Positions 24,855-33,393 of a stretch of DNA of 37,947 bases are shown one piece after another (within the stretch, counting starts at the first letter, position 1; each line of letters starts with the position of its first letter). The position numbers were made by a program, and so were the translations under genes. The notes beneath the pieces are model-generated. The model saw only the letters and a program-made list of their open reading frames with translations. It made no database searches and was not told the origin of the DNA. The stretch spans positions 1 to 37,947 of the forward strand of contig JAILMX010000033.1 in assembly GCA_024692205.1 (NCBI GenBank), given 5' to 3'. Source of the stretch: Desulfovibrio sp. (GTDB lineage: Bacteria; Desulfobacterota; Desulfovibrionia; Desulfovibrionales; Desulfovibrionaceae).

Positions 24855-26849
24855 ATGCCTACACGACGACAGCTGGCCGATGCGATTCGCGTTCTTTCCA
24901 TGGATGCCATTGAAAAAGCCCACTCGGGCCATCCCGGAGCTCCGCTCGGCATGGCCGACATGGCGGAGGCCCTCTGGCGGCATGCCTTCAGACACAATCC
25001 CGCCAATCCTGCATGGGCTGACCGCGACCGTTTTGTGCTGTCGAACGGCCATGCCTCCATGCTTCTGTATTCCCTTCTGCATCTGACGGGCTACGACCTG
25101 CCGATGGAAGAGATACGTAACTTCCGCCAGCTGGCTTCGCGTACGCCGGGGCATCCCGAGTACGGCGTGACGCCCGGCGTCGACATCTCGACGGGTCCCC
25201 TCGGGCAGGGCATATCCTCCGCAGTGGGCATGGCACTTGCCGAACGCCTTCTGGCCAGCGCGTTCAACCGTCCCGGGCACATCATAGTCGACCACCGCAC
25301 ATGGTGCTTCTGCGGTGACGGCTGCCTTATGGAAGGCGTTTCTTCCGAGGCATGCTCCCTTGCCGGTACGTGGGGCCTTGGCCGTCTGATTGTGCTCTAT
25401 GATTCCAACGGGATCTCGATTGACGGTGATGTGTCCGGATGGTTCGGTGAAGACGTGGCCGCACGTTACCGCGCTTACGGCTGGCAGGTCATCGGTCCTG
25501 TTGACGGACATGACTGCGATAGTCTCGACCGGGCCATCGCCGAGGCGAAAGCGGACGAGAAACATCCCACCCTCATCATCTGCCGCACGCACATCGGCTA
25601 CGGATCGCCGAAGACTGACAGCGCCAGCTGCCACGGTTCTCCGCTAGGCGAGGACGCTTGCGCCGCCGCCCGTGCCGCCTACGGCTGGAAGGAACCGCCT
25701 TTCGTCGTGCCCGAAGACATACGCAAGGAATGGGACGCCCGAGAAAAAGGAGCGGAAGCCGAGGCCGCATGGAACAATGCTTTTGCAGAATATGAGAAGG
25801 CCTATCCCGATCTCGCTGCGGAATTCCGCCGCCGCATGGCCGGTCGTCTGCCCGATGGCTGGGCGAAGACTGTGGAGGACATGGTGCAGAGCGCGATTGC
25901 CGCAGGCGAAAAACTCGCCACGCGCAAGGCATCGCAGAAAGCTCTCGATTATCTGGTCGCCGCCTTGCCGGAGCTTCTGGGCGGTTCGGCGGACCTCACC
26001 GGTTCCGTATGCACGCTGACCTCGCATTCCGAGCGCTTCAACGCCGCGGAGATGACGGGTAACCATATCTCTTACGGCGTGCGCGAGTTCGGCATGAGCT
26101 GTATCCTGAACGGCATTGCCCTGCACGGGGGGTTCATCCCCTATGCCGGAACGTTTATGTCGTTTTCCGATCAGGCAAAGAACGCCCTGCGCTTAGCCGC
26201 GATCATGCAGGTGCGTGCTGTTTGGGTCTTCACGCATGATTCCATCGGTGTCGGCGAAGACGGTCCCACACATCAGCCCGTGGAGCAGTTCGTGGCCCTG
26301 CGCACGATGCCCGGCATGAAGCTCTGGAGACCCTGCGACACGGTTGAGACGGCCGTTGCGTGGAAGCGTGCCATCTCCGACGGCGGCCCAGCCTGCCTAG
26401 CCCTTTCGCGGCAGACGTTGCCTTACTACAGCCGCGCTGCTGCGCAGGTGGCCGACATTGAGAAGGGGGGGTATGTTTTGCGTGATTGTGAGGCCGTTCC
26501 AGAGATAATCCTGATAGCAACCGGTTCCGAAGTGGCACTGGCTGAAGCAGCATGGGCGAAACTGTCGGGTGAAGGCTATCGCGTACGCGTCGTCTCCATG
26601 CCGTGCGCAGAGATTTTCGACGCCCAGAGCGATGTGTGGAAGGAACATGTCCTTCCGCACGGGGTGCGCCGACGCATCGCCATTGAAGCAGCCTCCCCTG
26701 ATTACTGGTGGAAGTATGTGGGCCTAGACGGCCGAGTGATTGGCATGTCGATGTTCGGCGCATCAGCACCCGCCGGCGAGGTCGCGGAAAAGTTTGGCTT
26801 CACAGCCTCCCATGTCATCGAAGAAGCGCACAGGCTTCTCGCACAATAG
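24855..26849 (+). CDS. tkt: Transketolase
   Basis: Moves two-carbon units between sugar phosphates using thiamine pyrophosphate. The 664-residue protein has [20 protein letters not shown] at the N-terminus and the cofactor-binding [32 protein letters not shown] follows. The pyrimidine domain holds [19 protein letters not shown]. The C-terminal domain follows, with [18 protein letters not shown] stands 4 bases before the ATG. It lies between rpe and pgk, and together these genes serve pentose phosphate and glycolytic or gluconeogenic flux. Confidence 0.98.
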   Translation: MPTRRQLADAIRVLSMDAIEKAHSGHPGAPLGMADMAEALWRHAFRHNPANPAWADRDRFVLSNGHASMLLYSLLHLTGYDLPMEEIRNFRQLASRTPGHPEYGVTPGVDISTGPLGQGISSAVGMALAERLLASAFNRPGHIIVDHRTWCFCGDGCLMEGVSSEACSLAGTWGLGRLIVLYDSNGISIDGDVSGWFGEDVAARYRAYGWQVIGPVDGHDCDSLDRAIAEAKADEKHPTLIICRTHIGYGSPKTDSASCHGSPLGEDACAAARAAYGWKEPPFVVPEDIRKEWDAREKGAEAEAAWNNAFAEYEKAYPDLAAEFRRRMAGRLPDGWAKTVEDMVQSAIAAGEKLATRKASQKALDYLVAALPELLGGSADLTGSVCTLTSHSERFNAAEMTGNHISYGVREFGMSCILNGIALHGGFIPYAGTFMSFSDQAKNALRLAAIMQVRAVWVFTHDSIGVGEDGPTHQPVEQFVALRTMPGMKLWRPCDTVETAVAWKRAISDGGPACLALSRQTLPYYSRAAAQVADIEKGGYVLRDCEAVPEIILIATGSEVALAEAAWAKLSGEGYRVRVVSMPCAEIFDAQSDVWKEHVLPHGVRRRIAIEAASPDYWWKYVGLDGRVIGMSMFGASAPAGEVAEKFGFTASHVIEEAHRLLAQ

Positions 26850-26864
26850 ACTAAGGAGATCTTC

Positions 26865-28028
26865 ATGAAACGATTCATTGATCTGGATGTGGAAGGGAAG
26901 ACTGTCGTCATCCGGCAGGATCTCAACGTGCCCATGAAGAACGGGCGCATAACCAATGACAAGCGCATTCGTGCAGCTTTGCCGACGGTACGCATGGCCT
27001 TGGAGAAAGGCGCGGGCGTCATTCTGATTTCTCACCTCGGTCGCCCCGTCGAAGGCGAGTATGATGAACAGTTCTCGCTCAAACCCGTTGCCGCACGCAT
27101 CGGCGAGGCCCTCGGTATGAACGTGCCTGTCGCGCGCGACCTCGTTGCCGCCACGGTGCAGCCGGGGCACGTCGTCGTCCTGGAGAACATACGTTTCTTC
27201 AAAGGCGAGAAGAAGAACGATCCTGAACTGGCCGCGAAGATCGCTGCCCTTGGCGACGTGTACGTCATGGACGCCTTCGGTACCGCACACAGGGCTCAGG
27301 GGTCGACAGAAGGCGCCGTGCGCAAGGCACCCGTGGCGTGCGCGGGACCGCTGCTTGTCAGCGAGCTTGATGCCTTCGCCAAGGTGCTTGACGCCCCCAA
27401 GCGCCCGCTTGTGGCACTCATCGGAGGCTCAAAGGTCTCCACAAAGCTCGGTGTTCTTCAGAACCTCATTGCGCGCGTGGACAAGCTCGTTGTGGGCGGT
27501 GGCATCGCCAACACCTTCCTTGCGGCGCAGGGCATCAACGTGGGGGCATCGCTCTATGAGCCAGATCTGCTCGACGAAGCGAAGAAGATAATGGAACTCG
27601 CGAAAAGCAAAGGGTGCGCTTTGCCTCTGCCCGTCGATGTCGTGACTGCGAAAGAACTTGCCTCCGGCCAGAAGGCGAGTGTCCATAATGTGAACGAGGT
27701 GCCCGCTGATGAGATGATTCTCGACATCGGCCCCCAGACCGTAGAACTGTACCGCCGCGAATTGGCGGATGCGGCGACCGTCGTCTGGAACGGCCCGGTC
27801 GGCGCCTTCGAGACGGAGCCCTTCGGTGCAGGCACGAAGGCTCTTGCTGAGATCCTTGCGGCTTCGTCCGCCTTCGTCGTCGTAGGGGGCGGCGATTCCG
27901 TCTCTGCGGTCGAAGGCTACGGCCTGGCGGACAAGATGGGCTACATCTCGACAGGCGGCGGCGCTTCCCTGGAACTGCTTGAAGGCAAGGTGTTGCCAGC
28001 GGTTGCGGCCCTTAATGACCGCGACTAG
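26865..28028 (+). CDS. pgk: Phosphoglycerate kinase
   Basis: Transfers phosphate between 1,3-bisphosphoglycerate and ADP in central carbon metabolism. The 387-residue two-domain protein has VVIRQDLNVPMKNGRITND, SHLGRPVEGEYDE, ENIRFFKGEKKNDPELA, DAFGTAHRAQGS, the hinge VALIGGSKVSTKLGVLQNL, VVWNGPVGAFE and the nucleotide-binding GGGDSVSAVEGYGLADK. TAAGGAG precedes the ATG. The gene ends the long plus-strand run and is followed by an intrinsic terminator 37 bases later. Confidence 0.98.
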   Translation: MKRFIDLDVEGKTVVIRQDLNVPMKNGRITNDKRIRAALPTVRMALEKGAGVILISHLGRPVEGEYDEQFSLKPVAARIGEALGMNVPVARDLVAATVQPGHVVVLENIRFFKGEKKNDPELAAKIAALGDVYVMDAFGTAHRAQGSTEGAVRKAPVACAGPLLVSELDAFAKVLDAPKRPLVALIGGSKVSTKLGVLQNLIARVDKLVVGGGIANTFLAAQGINVGASLYEPDLLDEAKKIMELAKSKGCALPLPVDVVTAKELASGQKASVHNVNEVPADEMILDIGPQTVELYRRELADAATVVWNGPVGAFETEPFGAGTKALAEILAASSAFVVVGGGDSVSAVEGYGLADKMGYISTGGGASLELLEGKVLPAVAALNDRD

Positions 28029-28064
28029 GATTTGATACCATTACGGTCGTTTGAGAATAATGAG

Positions 28065-28096
28065 GGCCCCGATTCTGCTAAGAATTGGGGCCTTTT
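28065..28096 (+). terminator. Intrinsic terminator after pgk
   Basis: GGCCCCGATTC pairs with GAATTGGGGCC (one G-T pair) around a 6-base loop and is followed by TTTT. It closes the thrS-pgk run. Confidence 0.85.
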
Positions 28097-28132
28097 GTAT
28101 GGACTTGAGGCCGCTTTTCCGGTGGGGCACTA

Positions 28133-28161
28133 TTGCGCCATCCGTCTGCTTGCTGTATAGT
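28133..28161 (+). promoter_or_regulatory. Candidate sigma-70 promoter of the methyltransferase gene
   Basis: TTGCGC at 28133-28138, a 17-base spacer and TATAGT at 28156-28161, 32 bases before the GTG start. It sits just after the pgk terminator, which supports separate transcription. Confidence 0.55.
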
Positions 28162-28193
28162 TCTAAGAAGGATTTTTACGGGGAGGGCATCGC

Positions 28194-28961
28194 GTGCGGC
28201 GGTTTTACCAAGAGAGCTGGCAGGGGATTCCATTTACCCGTTTTTCCCATCTTTCCTTTTTTCATCTTGCCGGCTCAAAATTTTATTCAACGTTTTACGA
28301 GGAGCTTTTCAGGCGTTACCCAGATTGGGATGCCTTGCCCGCGACGTGGCGTGAGAACAAGCGTAAGGATGCCCTCTGGCTCGTTTCGCGCCTGCGCGAA
28401 CGACTTGCCCTACGCGGTGCGAGCGAGGAACCTCTGCGGGTGCTTTCCATTGGCAGCGGTGTTGGCTACATGGAGAAGATCCTGATTGACGAGATGCCTG
28501 ACATCGAAATGCATGTCAACGAGCCGAGCACCGTGGGAATGAAGTGGTTGCGTTCGCGTCTAGCTGCGGAACGCATCTACATCGGCATGCCCCCGGCCTG
28601 TCTTCCCTCGGATGTGCATTACGACATGATTTATCTTTCAGCTGTAGATTACGGCATCCCCTCGCGTGAACTCGCCCGTCTTTTGCGCGAGCTTCGCGCA
28701 CAGCTCGTCTCCGGCGGGGAGATCGTCTGCCTTTCCGCGTCCCTTCTTGAGGAGGATTCCTTCATAGGTGGCTTCGTGAACGCCGCAAAAATTGTCATCC
28801 GCGGAATCCTTCATTACCTCGGTGTGCGGCCTCAGCAGTTTTGGGGATGGCGGAGGACCCGCCGGGAGTACCATCGTCTTTTTAAGCAGGCCGGCTTTAT
28901 CTCCGTGACGGACGGATTTTTGAACGATGGCTTTGATACCTACTGGATTGTCGGTAAATAG
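28194..28961 (+). CDS. SAM-dependent methyltransferase
   Basis: A 255-residue protein with a class I methyltransferase core. Motif I is VLSIGSGVGYMEK (about residues 82-94), with an acidic stretch MHVNEPS as the SAM ribose site. Then comes YDMIYLSAVDYGIP (motif IV position), followed by a helix and SGGEIVCLSASLLEED. The N-terminus is hydrophobic and aromatic (FTRFSHLSFFHLAGSKFYSTFY), and the C-terminal part has a predicted amphipathic region (KIVIRGILHYLGVRP). It starts at GTG 28194 after GGGGAGGG, seven bases upstream. It is convergent with the small gene at 29050. The substrate is not known; small molecules or envelope components are possible. Confidence 0.8.
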   Translation: MRRFYQESWQGIPFTRFSHLSFFHLAGSKFYSTFYEELFRRYPDWDALPATWRENKRKDALWLVSRLRERLALRGASEEPLRVLSIGSGVGYMEKILIDEMPDIEMHVNEPSTVGMKWLRSRLAAERIYIGMPPACLPSDVHYDMIYLSAVDYGIPSRELARLLRELRAQLVSGGEIVCLSASLLEEDSFIGGFVNAAKIVIRGILHYLGVRPQQFWGWRRTRREYHRLFKQAGFISVTDGFLNDGFDTYWIVGK

Positions 28962-29011
28962 AAACCTCTCTCATTCTCACTTCTACCGAGGATGGTTCAT
29001 GTATGGTTTTT

Positions 29012-29053
29012 GTAAAGGCGCCCGTCCTTTTTAGAAGTGGGCGTTGCCTTTAC
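29012..29053. other. Large stem-loop at a convergent gene end
   Basis: GTAAAGGC-GCCC pairs with GGGC-GTT-GCCTTTAC, overlapping the TAA stop of the minus-strand gene at 29050. It has no T-run on either side. It probably ends or stabilises both convergent transcripts. Confidence 0.5.
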
Positions 29054-29403
29054 TGAGCCGCGTACAGCAGTTTCTTTGCCATCTTCGCCTTGTCCCGATG
29101 TCGCTCGGGTATGGGAAAAACCTTCCCGACGACGAAGTCAGACAACAGGTTCTCAAGACCTGAGATGCTGCATGTGGCCCTGCCGATTGTTATGGCTGAG
29201 CAGTCCTCAGCGATTGCTATGTCCCCGACCGTGACTGTGACGCTTTCACCGCCCAACAGCGCGCCCGACAGTGCGAATTCCTTGCCATTGTAGGTGATGT
29301 CATCAAGAACCAGATACCGCGCGCATGCCTTCTCAACGGCAGGGCGGGCAGCTGCAATGGCCGCATTCACTGCGGTGTTCTTGGCAATATCCATGAGCCC
29401 CAT
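29050..29403 (-). CDS. Hypothetical protein, 117 residues
   Basis: A small protein with a helical N-terminus (IAKNTAVNAAIAAARPAVEKAC), a beta-rich middle (LVLDDITYNGKEFALSG and ESVTVTVGDIAIAEDCSAITI) and a basic helical C-terminus (ERHRDKAKMAKKLL). There is no signal peptide or clear membrane span. AAGGGG lies six bases before the ATG, which supports a real gene. I recognise no family. A beta-sandwich or lipid-binding fold is possible from the alternating hydrophobic strands, but I cannot support it. It is convergent with the methyltransferase and is upstream of nothing obvious. Confidence 0.6.
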   Translation of the reverse strand: MGLMDIAKNTAVNAAIAAARPAVEKACARYLVLDDITYNGKEFALSGALLGGESVTVTVGDIAIAEDCSAITIGRATCSISGLENLLSDFVVGKVFPIPERHRDKAKMAKKLLYAAQ

Positions 29404-29522
29404 TGTATTCCCCTTCGTTTCATAACGAATTCAGATCATCATTCCAAGCACGAGGTTCTGAGTGGAGAAGACTGAAATTTGAGAGTTCGCTTTGTACGTG
29501 AATCGACAAAGCCACGCGGACC

Positions 29523-30653
29523 TCATAGTTTTGCAGTCTTCAGGATGAAGCGCGTGATCTCAGCGGGCACCCCGATGCGGCAGGAGAAGCCGTTCCACAG
29601 GCCAGTGCCCGGGCTGACGTAGAGCATTTTCCCGTTGCGTTCGTAGAGACCTGCGATGAAACCATGATTGAAGGCAGCGACGATGGGTTTCAGAAAGAAC
29701 ATGACGCCGCCGTGCGTGTGCCCGGAAAGTTGCAGGGTCACGCCTTCTGCCTGCGAACCTTCCGTCGGCCTGTGCGCAAGGAGTATGCGAACCCCGTCAG
29801 GCGCACCCTTCAGGGCGGCTTCCGCGTCTGGGAGCGTGGCGTTGAACCGTTTCGCCACGGCATCAGGCACACCGGCCATCACGAGTGTGGATTCCCCGAC
29901 GGTCACGATGCGATGCTCGTTCTTGAGCATCACGACGCCCAATTCGCTGAATGCGGCGGACCAGCCGTCGGCGCCGTAGTAGAATTCATGATTGCCCGTC
30001 ACCCCGTAGACGCCATGACGGGCGGAAAGGTCTTTCAGCGGCAGCACTTCGCCTTTCAGCTTCTCCGGGCTCCCGTCAATCAGGTCGCCGGTGAGGGCAA
30101 TGATATCCGGGTGCAGGGCGTTCGTCTTTGCAACGACAGCTTGCAGCCAGTCCTTTTTGAGCAGCGGGCCGATATGCAAGTCTGTCAGCTGGATGATGGT
30201 GAAGCCCGCGAATTGTTCCGGCAGGTTCGGCACCGCGATTTCGACGGTGCGGACATCCGGCACGCGTATCGATTGCCACACGCCGAAGCCGCTCAGGAGC
30301 ATTGCTGCAAGGACAATCACTGCCCGTTGTCGGTTGGTTGTCTCAGGCATGCGCCAGCGCAGGCCTGCGCGGCGGCCGAGCCAGAAGAGCACAAGCAGAA
30401 TGTCGCGGGCCAAAAGCATCAGCACGAGGAAGAAGAGTGCGGCGTAAGCCCACTCCAGGCAGAGGACCGCCCGGCGCGGCAGGTCGGGGGCGAAGAAGAA
30501 TCCGCCGAACCAGTTGTAGATTTGAAATTTGAGGCTCGCCGCGATGAGTGCCGCTGCCGTGATGAGCTTTGCAAAAAGGCCACGGTTCATGGGCAGGACG
30601 AAACGCAACAGAGCATAGCCCGCCAGAAAAAGCGAAAGATACGAGAGGATCAT
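29523..30653 (-). CDS. Membrane metallophosphoesterase
   Basis: A 376-residue protein with about four N-terminal membrane segments (residues 1-140: LSLFLAGYALLRFVLP, LITAAALIAASL, WAYAALFFLVLMLLA, AVIVLAAMLLSGF). A calcineurin-like phosphoesterase domain follows. Its metal ligands are in IQLTDLHIGPLL (D, H), LTGDLIDG (D), GVTGNHEFYYG (N, H), LLAHRPTEG and LSGHTHGGVMFF. The domain order resembles YaeI-type phosphodiesterases, some of which remove pyrophosphate from lipids, but the substrate here is unknown. The ATG at 30653 has no strong Shine-Dalgarno sequence. It follows the ahbA-like gene by 47 bases on the same strand. Confidence 0.85.
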   Translation of the reverse strand: MILSYLSLFLAGYALLRFVLPMNRGLFAKLITAAALIAASLKFQIYNWFGGFFFAPDLPRRAVLCLEWAYAALFFLVLMLLARDILLVLFWLGRRAGLRWRMPETTNRQRAVIVLAAMLLSGFGVWQSIRVPDVRTVEIAVPNLPEQFAGFTIIQLTDLHIGPLLKKDWLQAVVAKTNALHPDIIALTGDLIDGSPEKLKGEVLPLKDLSARHGVYGVTGNHEFYYGADGWSAAFSELGVVMLKNEHRIVTVGESTLVMAGVPDAVAKRFNATLPDAEAALKGAPDGVRILLAHRPTEGSQAEGVTLQLSGHTHGGVMFFLKPIVAAFNHGFIAGLYERNGKMLYVSPGTGLWNGFSCRIGVPAEITRFILKTAKL

Positions 30654-30700
30654 GGTGCGGGAATCGGGGTTCAGTTTTGAAAGGTAAATACTCTCTTGAG

Positions 30701-31159
30701 TTACTCCTCATTCATCTTGAAATCGACCCTGATCTTGAAGAATTTGGTCGCAGGCAGGTTCAGTACGTCAATCCCCGTGCGTCGTTCTATGCCTTCAAGC
30801 GTTTCCCTTTCGGCTTCGCGCGATGGGCTGATGAGCGTGAACCAGACGTTGTAGGCGTGGTCCCGCAAGTAATTGTGCGTCACTCCGGGCTGGGCGTTTA
30901 CATCCGTCACGAAGGCATCCAGTCTGTCCTCGGGCACCTTTGCGGCACACAGGGTCGACACGAACCCCAGTTTTGTTGATTGGAAGTTCGCGCCGAGCCT
31001 CCGCACGAGGCCGCTCTGGCGCATCCTTTGGACCCTCTCGAAGATTTCGTCTTCCGTGCCTCCGAGCCGCTCGGCCATCTTCGCATAGGGGCGCGACACG
31101 AGCGGAAAATCAGTCTGTAGGATGTCGAGCAGACGGAGGTCCAGTTCGTCCAGTTCCAT
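30701..31159 (-). CDS. ahbA: Siroheme decarboxylase subunit, AhbA-like
   Basis: A 152-residue Lrp/AsnC-type fold protein. In the siroheme-dependent heme pathway, AhbA and AhbB together decarboxylate siroheme to 12,18-didecarboxysiroheme. The N-terminal winged helix (LDLRLLDILQTDFPLVSRPY) and the ligand-type domain with PGVTHNYLRDHAYNVWFTL fit the alpha subunit; the beta subunit usually has a CYxR...WPYN version. Alpha over beta is my recollection of the families, so the symbol is less certain than the pathway. The track starts at 31213; ATG 31159 has GAGAGGA six bases upstream. It follows ahbD by 23 bases and belongs with hemB-ahbD. The partner subunit and AhbC are not in the window. Confidence 0.75.
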   Translation of the reverse strand: MELDELDLRLLDILQTDFPLVSRPYAKMAERLGGTEDEIFERVQRMRQSGLVRRLGANFQSTKLGFVSTLCAAKVPEDRLDAFVTDVNAQPGVTHNYLRDHAYNVWFTLISPSREAERETLEGIERRTGIDVLNLPATKFFKIRVDFKMNEE

Positions 31160-31182
31160 ACAATCCTCTCTCAACACGGTTG

Positions 31183-32388
31183 TCAGCGTAGACGCACGGG
31201 CGTGTAGGTGCACAGGGGCTCAGGGCCCAAGTGGTCACCCGATATACTCATGGCGCGGGCACGGCAACCCCCGCAGACTCTGTGGTATTCGCACACGCCG
31301 CACTTTCCCTTGTAAGCCGACTGATCGCGGAAATCGCGGAAATGGCGGCTTTCGCGCCATATTTTCGGAAAAGGCGTTTCGCGTACATTACCGCAGTCGA
31401 GCTCCAGATAGCCGCAGGGCTGCACCTGACCCGTATGGCTGATGAAGCAGAAGCCTGTTCCTCCGAGGCAGCCACGCGTCAAGGCGTCCATGCCGAAATT
31501 CTCCATTGAGACAGGGATACCTTCCTCATGAGCGCATTGGCGCATAATGCGGTAATAGTGCGGCGCGCAGGTCGCCTTCAGATGCATCGCCGTACTTTTG
31601 CGAAACTCGTAGAGCCAGTGCAGAACATCCTCGTATTCCTCGGCCGTTATGACCTGGTCAGCCAAACCAGCCCCCCTGCCCATGGGCACGAGTAGGAAGA
31701 TATGCCACGCTGCGGCGCCGAGGTTTTCGCAGAGCGCGAAGATTTTCTTGAAACTCGACAGATTGTTCTTCGTCACCGTGGTGTTTATCTGAAAGGGCAG
31801 GCCAGCAGCCTTCAGGTATTCGATGCCCTTCATGCTGGCGGCGAAGGCCCCCTCCACACCTCGGAAGGCGTCGTGGCTCACGGCGTCCGCCCCGTCGATG
31901 GAGATGGAACAGCGTTCCACACCGCTTTCCTTGAGACGGCGGGCGTTCTCCGCCGTCAAGAGGGTGCCGTTCGGCGCGCAGGCGCAGGTGAGTCCTCGTT
32001 CGTGCGCCGCCGAAATTAACTCGAAGAGGTCGGGCCTCATGAGCGGCTCACCGCCCGTGAATATGATGATGGGACTGCCCACCTGCGGAAAGGTTTCGAT
32101 GAGGGCGAGGGCCTCGCCCGTCGAGAGTTCGCCCTCATAGGGCTCCGGGTGCGCCTCGGCTCGGCAGTGACGGCAGGCTAGGTTGCATGATCGGGTGACT
32201 TCCCACGCTATCAGGCGGCAGGCGGGGCTGCCGTCCTCAAGCGAGCGCGGCCCCCCGCCGAGGTGTCCTTTCGGGACCCCTGCGGGATGCGCGCCATCCG
32301 GATGCCTCACTGAGTGTCCGGTAGGATGCCCATCGGTCTCGACGCCCTGAGACAGGGTGGGAATACGGTTTTCCGAATCCGTGTCCAT
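31183..32388 (-). CDS. ahbD: Radical SAM heme synthase, AhbD-like
   Basis: AhbD removes two carboxyl groups from iron-coproporphyrin III to give heme b in the alternative heme pathway. The 401-residue protein has RLIAWEVTRSCNLACRHCRA, with the CX3CX2C cluster, FTGGEPLMRPDLF and CSISIDGAD. A C-terminal SPASM-like set of Cys for a second cluster follows (TRGCLGGTGFC, QPCGYLELDCGN, CGVCEYHRVCGGC). AhbC typically opens VWNCTxRCNLKCxHC, so AhbD is preferred. The first 57 residues are a low-complexity, His/Gly/Pro-rich extension. The start overlaps the hemB stop as TGATG, which supports it being real. hemB lies upstream and ahbA-like downstream. Confidence 0.8.
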   Translation of the reverse strand: MDTDSENRIPTLSQGVETDGHPTGHSVRHPDGAHPAGVPKGHLGGGPRSLEDGSPACRLIAWEVTRSCNLACRHCRAEAHPEPYEGELSTGEALALIETFPQVGSPIIIFTGGEPLMRPDLFELISAAHERGLTCACAPNGTLLTAENARRLKESGVERCSISIDGADAVSHDAFRGVEGAFAASMKGIEYLKAAGLPFQINTTVTKNNLSSFKKIFALCENLGAAAWHIFLLVPMGRGAGLADQVITAEEYEDVLHWLYEFRKSTAMHLKATCAPHYYRIMRQCAHEEGIPVSMENFGMDALTRGCLGGTGFCFISHTGQVQPCGYLELDCGNVRETPFPKIWRESRHFRDFRDQSAYKGKCGVCEYHRVCGGCRARAMSISGDHLGPEPLCTYTPVRLR

Positions 32389-33377
32389 CAGCGTACCAGA
32401 TCCTTCTTAAGCAGAGCTTCGGCGAAATATGTGATGATGCCGCCTGCGCCGGCCCGCTTGAGGCCGAGCAGGCTTTCCATCATCACGGCATCCTCGTTAA
32501 TCCAGCCGTTCAGGCCCGCAGCGCGGATCATCGTGTATTCGCCGCTCACCTGATATGCGAAGACAGGCACGTCCACCGTGTCGCGCACGGTGCGGAGTAT
32601 GTCACCGTATGGGCCGGCCGGCTTGACGATGATGGCATCGGCCCCTTCCTCTATGTCGGCAACAGCCTCGATCAGCGCCTCACGGGCATTGCCGGGATCC
32701 ATCTGGTACGATTTGCGGTCACCCTTCGCGGGCGCGGATTCGGCCGCGTCGCGGAACGGCCCGTAGAAAGACGAGGCGTACTTGACGGCGTAGGAGAGGA
32801 CTGGCGTCTGCCGAAAACCCTTTTCATCAAGTGCTTCGCGAATGGCTGCCACGCGGCCGTCCATCATGTCGGATGGGGCTACCATGTCCGCCCCAGCCTG
32901 CGCATGGCTCACGGCCGTCATCGCAAGCAGCGGCAGAGTTTCGTCGTTCTTCACCTGGCCGTCAGGTGAAAGGATGCCGCAGTGGCCGTGGCTCATGTAT
33001 TCGCACAGACACACGTCGGTAATGACCACGAGATTAGGACAACGTTTCTTGAGGCACCTTACGGCCTGCTGTACGATGCCGTTTTCGGCGTAGGCGGCGC
33101 GGGCCATGGGATCTTTCGTAGCGGGCAGGCCGAAAAGCAGAACGCTTGTGAGGCCTGTGTCAACGGCGCGAGCGACCTGCTCTTCAAGCTGTGCAAGCGA
33201 AAGCTGGAACTGCCCGGGCATGGAAGGGATGGGTTTGCGAAAGGAAACGTCATCGGTTTCAACGACGAAATAGGGCATGATGAGGTCTTCGCGAAGCAGC
33301 GGCGGCGTCTCGCGAACAAGGGCGCGCAATTCTGGGGTGCGGCGCAGACGGCGGCCGCGGTGAAATAGCTGTGTCAT
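32388..33377 (-). CDS. hemB: Porphobilinogen synthase (delta-aminolevulinate dehydratase)
   Basis: Joins two 5-aminolevulinate molecules into porphobilinogen, the second step of tetrapyrrole synthesis. The 329-residue TIM barrel has the zinc-ligand block DVCLCEYMSHGHCG, so it is the Cys (zinc) type. The two active-site Lys are in LSYAVKYASSFYGPF and ADAIIVKPAGPYGD. Other blocks are LFGLPATKD and EYTMIRAAGLNGWI. CGGAG lies 8 bases before the ATG, over the end of the argD gap. It feeds uroporphyrinogen III to siroheme and then heme through the ahb genes next to it. Confidence 0.97.
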   Translation of the reverse strand: MTQLFHRGRRLRRTPELRALVRETPPLLREDLIMPYFVVETDDVSFRKPIPSMPGQFQLSLAQLEEQVARAVDTGLTSVLLFGLPATKDPMARAAYAENGIVQQAVRCLKKRCPNLVVITDVCLCEYMSHGHCGILSPDGQVKNDETLPLLAMTAVSHAQAGADMVAPSDMMDGRVAAIREALDEKGFRQTPVLSYAVKYASSFYGPFRDAAESAPAKGDRKSYQMDPGNAREALIEAVADIEEGADAIIVKPAGPYGDILRTVRDTVDVPVFAYQVSGEYTMIRAAGLNGWINEDAVMMESLLGLKRAGAGGIITYFAEALLKKDLVR

Positions 33378-33393
33378 TTGTGTACTCCGGTGA

